Positions 58,078 to 64,000 of a stretch of 64,000 nt of DNA are shown piece after piece. The stretch is from Paraspadella gotoi. Lineage: Eukaryota > Chaetognatha. The DNA is taken from the NCBI GenBank assembly GCA_051294375.1, contig CM119264.1, positions 4,793,867 through 4,857,866 of the forward strand, read 5' to 3'. Within the stretch, counting starts at the first letter, position 1; each line of letters begins with the position of its first letter. Both the position numbers and the translations under genes were made by a program. Under the pieces are notes generated by a model that was given only the letters and a program-made list of their open reading frames with translations, was not told the DNA's origin and ran no database searches.

Positions 58078-59390
58078 CGTCATCGTCGTCGTCGTCGTTA
58101 TCGTCATCGTCGTCAGCTTCGACAAAAACAGAAAGAAAGAAAAAAAATCAGAAAAGAAATCAGTTTGCGGACTTGTGAAGGAAGAAAGAATGAAGATACA
58201 AATAGATTAATTTTATTTGTATATTAAATTTATTGATTTATAAAAGAAAGAGTAAAATTACGGAAAAACGATATTAAGATAAAAGAAAGATTCTTTTGCG
58301 AATAAATCATACGGTACGTAGGCGCAAAAGATTCAAAAACATATGGAAATTTAAAAAAAAAAGGATAAATATCAGTTTGAGAAAGGAAATATCCCGAGAT
58401 GGAATAAGGAAATGGATGATAAGAGGAAACTCGAAGCTCGAAGCCCGAAACCCCTCGTCGCGTGATTAATTCTTCGAGTTGACAAAATGAAAAACTTTGT
58501 CGTCAAATTCTCGGCTGAGAATTTTTTATTCTAGTCTCAAATCTCGAAGGCGAAATTAAAATCGCTGGAAATGAGAAGCGGAATTTGAGTAGTGGAATTT
58601 GCAGAAGAAAGAGAAGAATACGAGACGAGGAATGAGAGCAGAATCCGTGGAGGGAGGAGTGGAAAACAAGAAGTGGAATCAGAGTAGGCGAGAATATGAT
58701 AAGTTGGATTTAAGAAGGTAGAAAAAAAAGATACTATGACAAATGGAATCCCAGAAAAAGTGAAATCTGAGGAGTGAAGACGTAAAATATGAAAAGACAT
58801 TCAAGTCAGGACTTGTCGATAAATGAAACGAGAAGTTCTTCTCGAGAAAAAAAGGAGATTATGAAAAATAAAAAAAATATAGTAGAAGACGTAATTTGAA
58901 GATCGGAATTTTATTGGAAGTAAATTCGGATTAAAAAAAAAACAGATTTTAGAAATGGAAATAATTTGAAAGTTAATGATATTGTAATTACAATAATTCT
59001 TTATTGTATTACGTAATACATTAAAGAAAGCAGTTTTGGAATCCTGAGAAATACGCGAGAGTCTGTGCCACGATTATGTCTTTCACAGCAGAACTGAATC
59101 ATGGATTCACCAAACTCTCATAATTCAGTTGGAACGACGACGACGATATTGACGACGAGAAACGCGACGGTGAAGACGACGACGACGTCAACGCAATATT
59201 TTCGCGTCATTTCCATGGCGCAATCTCGAATTACGCGCGTTCCTCACGTTCACCGGCTCACGACCCGGGTTGTGACCCGCGATCGTTGACTGGGGAGGAA
59301 AGAAACTTAGAACTGATTATTCACCGAATAATAATCGACTCTGTCTCCCTTTCTTTTCGACCGACACACTCTCACACACACAGTCACACA

Positions 59391-59433
<43 letters not shown>

Positions 59434-60138
59434 TCTTTTCGTTTCTCTTTGTTTTTCTTATTTGTTTCCCCATTTGACGGCGTCGATGGTCGCTTCGTTT
59501 GTTTATCCTTTTTTTTTTCTCTTGTTTTCGTTGCCCATTTTTTTTCTTTCTTTCGCGCGGAAAAAAAAGGTTAATTTCTCTCGGGTCAAATCATTTTTTC
59601 TCATCAAAGTCAAAGAAAAATTTTTTTTTCTTGGACGGGAATACAAATGAATTCGATGGTAAATGGGATTTTGATTTAGCGTCGCGTGTCCAATTATGTC
59701 CATTTATATTAATTCTCGTGTTTGACAGACGAGTGTCCGACTTTAGCTTTGGTTTGATTAAAAACCGATACATGAATGGAATTCGCACTTTAAAAATTAA
59801 AGGTAGGAGAAAGGAAACTTCAAAAAAAAGTAGTTCTATATGCGGAGAGACGGAGCTTCCCAATTATATATATTCTGTAAACGTGAAAATGACATGAATG
59901 AAGGGTTTTTGTATGAAGTGACTTTTGTATATAAAACAAACTTATTTGAGATAAAGACGAAAAAGTTAAAACTTACCTCTCAAAGACGACATTTATCGTA
60001 AACTAAATGTTTTTTAATTAAAATTTCTTTGTATTAAACCTTTCTTTTTGCTTTTTGTTTTTTTTTTATAAGAACGATAACAATTATTGTGATGAAAATA
60101 TTCTTTTTGCAATTCCAAATGTACAATTTCTCTTCTTA
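58078..60138. other. AT-rich stretch without recognised genes
   Basis: Purine-rich strand asymmetry (58140-58980), a 62-codon Thr/Arg-rich open frame at 59101-59289 lacking family resemblance, and a CA/CT tract (about 59367-59428). No supported gene. Confidence 0.55.
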
Positions 60139-60301
60139 NNNNNNNNNNNNNNNNNNNNNNNNNNNNNNNNNNNNNNNNNNNNNNNNNNNNNNNNNNNNNN
60201 NNNNNNNNNNNNNNNNNNNNNNNNNNNNNNNNNNNNNNNNNNNNNNNNNNNNNNNNNNNNNNNNNNNNNNNNNNNNNNNNNNNNNNNNNNNNNNNNNNNN
60301 N

Positions 60302-60336
<35 letters not shown>
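60139..60336. repeat. Gap plus AG microsatellite
   Basis: A 163-N gap ends directly in an AG repeat (60302-60336), so the gap very likely sits inside that microsatellite. Confidence 0.85.
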
Positions 60337-60338
<2 letters not shown>

Positions 60339-60619
60339 CACTATTGGAGATTAATAGCAAAAAAACCATTAACCCGAAAATTGGCTCTTCCCTTTTTTTT
60401 CGATAAATAACAAATGGTGACTCGTCTCGATTAGTTGAATATCACACCATGTATAATTGTATATGTCTTAATGCTAAATCGTTATACTTACATAGATTGA
60501 ATTCAGGAGTGACCTTAACAGTAACTACGTCATAATTTAAATACGTATAAAAGAGACATTTGTCCAAAACCTAAATTAGATCATGAAAGGTTGGATTTAA
60601 AACAGAAATTAGAATGATT

Positions 60620-60711
60620 AGAATGTAGGGTTTTTAACCCTATTTTTTTTAGAATGTAGGGTTTTTAACCCTATTTTTTTTAGAATGTAGGGTTTTTAAC
60701 CCTATTTTTTT
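60620..60711. repeat. 31-bp tandem repeat x3 with internal palindrome
   Basis: Three nearly perfect copies start at 60620, 60651 and 60682. Each holds TAGGGTTTTTAACCCTA, an imperfect palindrome with GGGTT and AACCC arms, followed by a T run. Confidence 0.93.
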
Positions 60712-60892
60712 CTATCCACGCCTGATTCAGCTTAGTGAAGATCCATTTCAAATGACGCTACACTTCACTTAGCTCAATGAGTCGTGGACGGAAAAACAGA
60801 AAAAACATTTTTAAAACATCCTAACTCACCTTTTTAGAAAAAAAATATCTTCTCACCTTTTTTTTTTTTGATTCGCGTTCGTGAAGATTCAC

Positions 60893-61202
60893 GCGAAGAG
60901 AGGAAAGTCGAGACGGCGCCTGTCACGAGGAAACGGCGCTTCCGGGATGAAGAGGACGAGGAGGAGGAGGAAGAAGAAAAGGAGGAAAAGAGGAAGAGGA
61001 CGAGAAAATAGGGTAAAAACGCGCAGTTTCAGTGATGAACGCGAGAACTAAGTAAAGTTATATACTTTTTTTTTATTTTAAAACTTGAGAAGAAAAGAAA
61101 ACAGTTTTGTCGATTGCAGCTGGAGAAAATACCAATGACAAATGTGCGCGCGCGTCGAGACAAAGATGTAGATGACAGGAGCGAGATAGAGCGAGCAAGA
61201 AG
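60893..61202 (+). CDS. Possible basic/acidic-rich exons of an unknown gene
   Basis: 61120-61202 has a good acceptor (GATTGCAG), a strong donor (AG|GTAAGT) and one open frame (LEKIPMTNVRARRDKDVDD…). Upstream, 60893-61010 is open in two frames: one Arg/Lys-rich that could splice in phase 0 to the exon above, and one ending in EEEEEEKEEKRKRTRK-stop. No family is recognised and no start or partner exon downstream could be found, so this may be chance. Confidence 0.28.
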
Positions 61203-61340
61203 GTAAGTTAATTCGTGAAAACGTTATCTAAAAACCCAAATAATACAGTAGAATATATCATGCATTTTAAATAAAACAAGACATTTCTCCATAACGCTTT
61301 AGATCTTTTCTGAGAGAATTCGACTGAAATATCTCGATTG

Positions 61341-61385
61341 TACGATGGTGGATGTGAGGCGGTGTGGATATCCCGCCACAATTGC
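61341..61385. repeat. Dispersed repeat, short copy 3
   Basis: GTGGATGTGAGGCGGTGTGG and ATCCCGCCAC match the terminal block of the copies at 28055 and 32405. As in copy 1, it is followed by a T-rich run and an AG (TTTTTTTCTTAG). Confidence 0.6.
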
Positions 61386-61752
61386 CTTTTTTTCTTAGGT
61401 GGTGCTTGTGATATTTTATCTCGAAGAAGAAGACTTTTTTTTTCTCTATGATGAATCGCTCTTCGCCTCATATTTTGGTTTCCGCGCCCAATATTTCTTC
61501 TTTTTTTTTCAAATCCCGTAAATATGAGAAAATCCAAAGCCGTTCCTCTGATAAATTCTCAATTCGAAAGGCAAATGTCTGTTAGAATTGAAGCAATGTT
61601 AGTCAATGAATATTTGCGTCGATGCCAGCCTTTTTGTACCTAATGACTGCGAAGTCTAAACCCTGCCAGATTATTACGTTTTGTGAATTTTTCTTGCCAT
61701 CTCATGTCTCATAAAGTGCATCGATGTCATCTCTTGTCTTATGATGACATTT

Positions 61753-61756
<4 letters not shown>

Positions 61757-61822
<66 letters not shown>
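61757..61822. repeat. CT microsatellite
   Basis: About 66 bases of pure CT repeat. Confidence 0.95.
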
Positions 61823-61826
<4 letters not shown>

Positions 61827-62793
61827 GGAACCCCGGAACTTTGAATTGAGAGTGGAATGACTTCGTATTTTTTTAAATTCATTCCTTCGAAGCACTTCAA
61901 CTTAAGAAGTCAATACTAATTGATCTCTCGACTCGGAGATTAGGATTAAGGAGGGGGTGGGACGGCGAGCGGCCCCTTCTTTTCTTTATCTCTTTCTTCT
62001 CTTCTTTCTTTATTGTTTCACCCAAAATTCACGTTCGCCTTCGAAGAGGCAAAAAAAAAAGCTTTTTGAATATTTTTATAAATTATTATCATGTTAATAA
62101 ATTTAATATTTACGTCTGGGAACTGTGGCTCAGCGTGGCCGTTAATCATCAAAATCGGTGTCGTTTTAAAGTTGCCCACATTTTTCACTATTTATGGAAA
62201 CACAAATATTTCGTTGTGGCAACATTTTTTTTGTTTTGTAAAATTCGTCGCGATTGATTTCTCTCTTGAAAAATCATTTTGAGATGCGTCGGTGCGTCTC
62301 TCTAGCTAGTTTTTTTTTTTAAGTCATCGCATTACATTTGCATTTGACTTCGCCGAAAAAGCCTCATTTCTGACAGTTACAGTCGCAAAAAACTGCATGT
62401 ATAGTACATGTTTTACTAAAAACTCGTTAACGAAATAATTACGTGAGCCCAAGATTTTATCCGTGGAGATTAAGGAGAGACCATTAATCAACGTGTTTTC
62501 AACGGTACTGATATAAATATTATCAAATATTATAATGTTAAATATTTTAGGTTATATTCCAGTTTTTACTGAATGCGTAAAAAACAGAACTGTTTCAAAA
62601 CAATTTTTAAAAAAACCGAAAAGTGACTTATAGAGTTGCTCCGCGAGTATCGTCATAGCCACGGGACCGATATTTACAATTAATTTTTTTTTTATATATT
62701 TTACATCATTTAAGGAATTTAAGGTGATATTTTCTCGTTTAAAATATTCTCGAATTTCAATCTCGTCTTTAGCGTCTCGCGTCAATTTGATCG

Positions 62794-62953
62794 ATGAGGC
62801 GAAACGACTTTTTCGTCGTCACTGTCGCCGTCGTCGTCGTCGTCGCCGTCGTCGTCGGCGGCGTCGGCGTCAAGTTCCCCGTTCGACCCGATGAACCGGA
62901 AACGAAGTCAGGCTGGAGCGACGCCGCGCGGAAAACCATCGAACGAATTAAAG
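62794..62953 (+). CDS. Possible first exon: signal-anchor peptide with poly-Val span
   Basis: The ATG at 62794 opens a frame coding MRRNDFFVVTVAVVVVVAVV, then GGVGVKFPVRPDEPETK and SGWSDAARKTIERIK, with a possible donor AAAG|GTTGGA near 62953. The hydrophobic span comes from a GTC trinucleotide run, which is common in this region, while the downstream part is not low-complexity. No family is recognised. It could be the start of a gene continuing past the window, or an accidental frame. Confidence 0.33.
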
Positions 62954-63231
62954 GTTGGAAAAAACAAAATGCTAATGATTTCGGGTTTTTTTTAAGAAAG
63001 TTTTTTCTTCTTGGCAAAATGTTTGAATGAAATGCCTAAGAATAGGCAAAGGAACGCTCGGATTTTTTAATTCCTAACTTTAGGCTTGAAGCTTAGCCGT
63101 TAACTCCTACCTGGTACCCTTGAGAAATGGGCAGCGCCTTTCTAGGGTCAGTTTATGGGGGATATTCCTGCGAACGTTGGTTAGTGACGATGAAGAACTA
63201 AACCCGCGGACGAAATAAGGGAAAAAAAGGG

Positions 63232-63330
63232 AAGAAAAGAAAGAAAAGAAAGAAAAGAAAGAAAAGAAAGAAAAGAAAGAAAAGAAAGAAAAGAAAGAAA
63301 AGAAAGAAAAGAAGAAAGAAAATAAAATAA
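63232..63330. repeat. 9-bp AAAGAAAAG tandem repeat
   Basis: About ten near-perfect AAAGAAAAG units. The open frame on the other strand codes only Phe/Leu/Ser. Confidence 0.92.
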
Positions 63331-64000
63331 AATAAAATTAAAGAAAAGTAGAAAACAATCTGTAAATGGATTGTTAAGTGTCATCTCATGCACCGAGTAG
63401 TTTTTCTTAATCTGTAAATGGTTCTAAGCCCTCAGCCCTGAATTCCTCATCGAAAATCTTTTTAAACTCGACTGTGATTCGATTTAAACTTTGACCCCAA
63501 CGGGAGGACGAAGAGATTAAATTGGCTCAAACAAAAGATCGTCGGCGTCACAAAGTCACTTCAGTCTTTTGGCACTCTCTTCTGAAAGCGTCCCAATTCT
63601 GTTTCTAACTGTTAAACCCTAATCTTTTACACAAAGCTCAACTTAATCCTAATCCCTAATAATATCTGATCCCAAAACTTATCCCTTCACTAGATCCCCA
63701 ATAATCCCCAATAACCAATAACCATATCTCTAAACAAAACCTTAAACTTAATATTAACCTAAATCTAAATTCAAACTGAAATGGGGCGCTTCTGGAAAAT
63801 ATGGAGTAAAAATTATTTTTTTCTTATGCCCTTTGTCCACTCTAATCATAACTTTCATCAACTTTAATCTAATCATCGTCATAATCATCATCATCCTCTT
63901 TATGATCATTATTGTCAACAACGATAGTAACAACAACAACAACAACAACAACGACGACGACGACGACACCCAGTTTCTCCTCGATCGTTGACGAAAAAGG
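63331..64000. other. Window end: CCTAA-rich and CAA/CGA-rich DNA
   Basis: 63605-63770 is rich in irregular CCTAA/CCCTAA/CCAATAA words. 63930-63968 is a CAA then CGA trinucleotide run. No gene is supported. Confidence 0.5.

Noticed and set aside
59101-59289. 62-codon Thr/Arg-rich frame with an ATG
   Set aside because: Made largely of GACGACGAC-type repeats, with no resemblance to a known family and no splice context.

Overview
This is an intron-rich animal (bilaterian invertebrate) genome window. The introns are spliceosomal GT-AG, AT-rich and often under 100 bp to a few hundred bp. The protein families are animal ones: liprin-alpha, astacin, EGF/chitin-binding matrix protein, TMEM183 and Gyc-88E-type guanylate cyclase. 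Chitin-binding-like domains and the insect/nematode-like cyclase suggest a chitin-bearing invertebrate, but I cannot name a clade. All gene models were read by hand from splice sites, reading-frame phase and family motifs.

Layout. 1-2741: 3' flank of liprin-alpha, no gene established. 2742-26020 (minus): a 30-exon liprin-alpha gene, a presynaptic active-zone scaffold, of about 1523 aa. Two genes are nested in its introns: a 17-exon secreted EGF-repeat protein on the plus strand in intron 2 (19820-25455), and an 8-exon membrane-anchored astacin metalloprotease on the same strand in intron 4 (15821-18773). 26021-27370: GC-rich region between divergent genes. 27371-29123 (plus): TMEM183. 29466-30296 (plus): a three-exon gene for a 67-aa single-span membrane microprotein. 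30580-39674 (minus): a 15-exon haem-NO/O2-binding guanylate cyclase of the Gyc-88E type, about 614 aa.

From about 32.6 kb to 56.3 kb the sequence is structurally abnormal. A segment of about 8.8 kb (32621-41403) carrying cyclase exons 1-9 recurs in inverted orientation at 47386-55889. That copy has many small indels, has lost its start codon and contains premature stops. Between the arms lies a decayed BEL/Pao LTR retrotransposon (about 42.1-47.2 kb, minus) and two 25-N scaffold gaps. This could be a real duplication or inversion, or two alleles scaffolded in series. The tail, 56.3-64 kb, is AT-rich and full of assembly gaps and microsatellites, with only weak coding candidates.

Repeats include a 605-bp TA-flanked terminal-inverted-repeat element (with a second copy in the other arm), two tRNA-derived SINE-like elements, a dispersed repeat of about 180 bp seen three times, and many simple repeats. 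The strongest points for follow-up are the inverted-arm structure, the acidic type II membrane astacin, the Cys-to-Thr change at the cyclase purine-specificity position, the nested EGF/chitin-binding gene and the spliced microprotein gene. I saw no CRISPR array, operon or other prokaryotic system.
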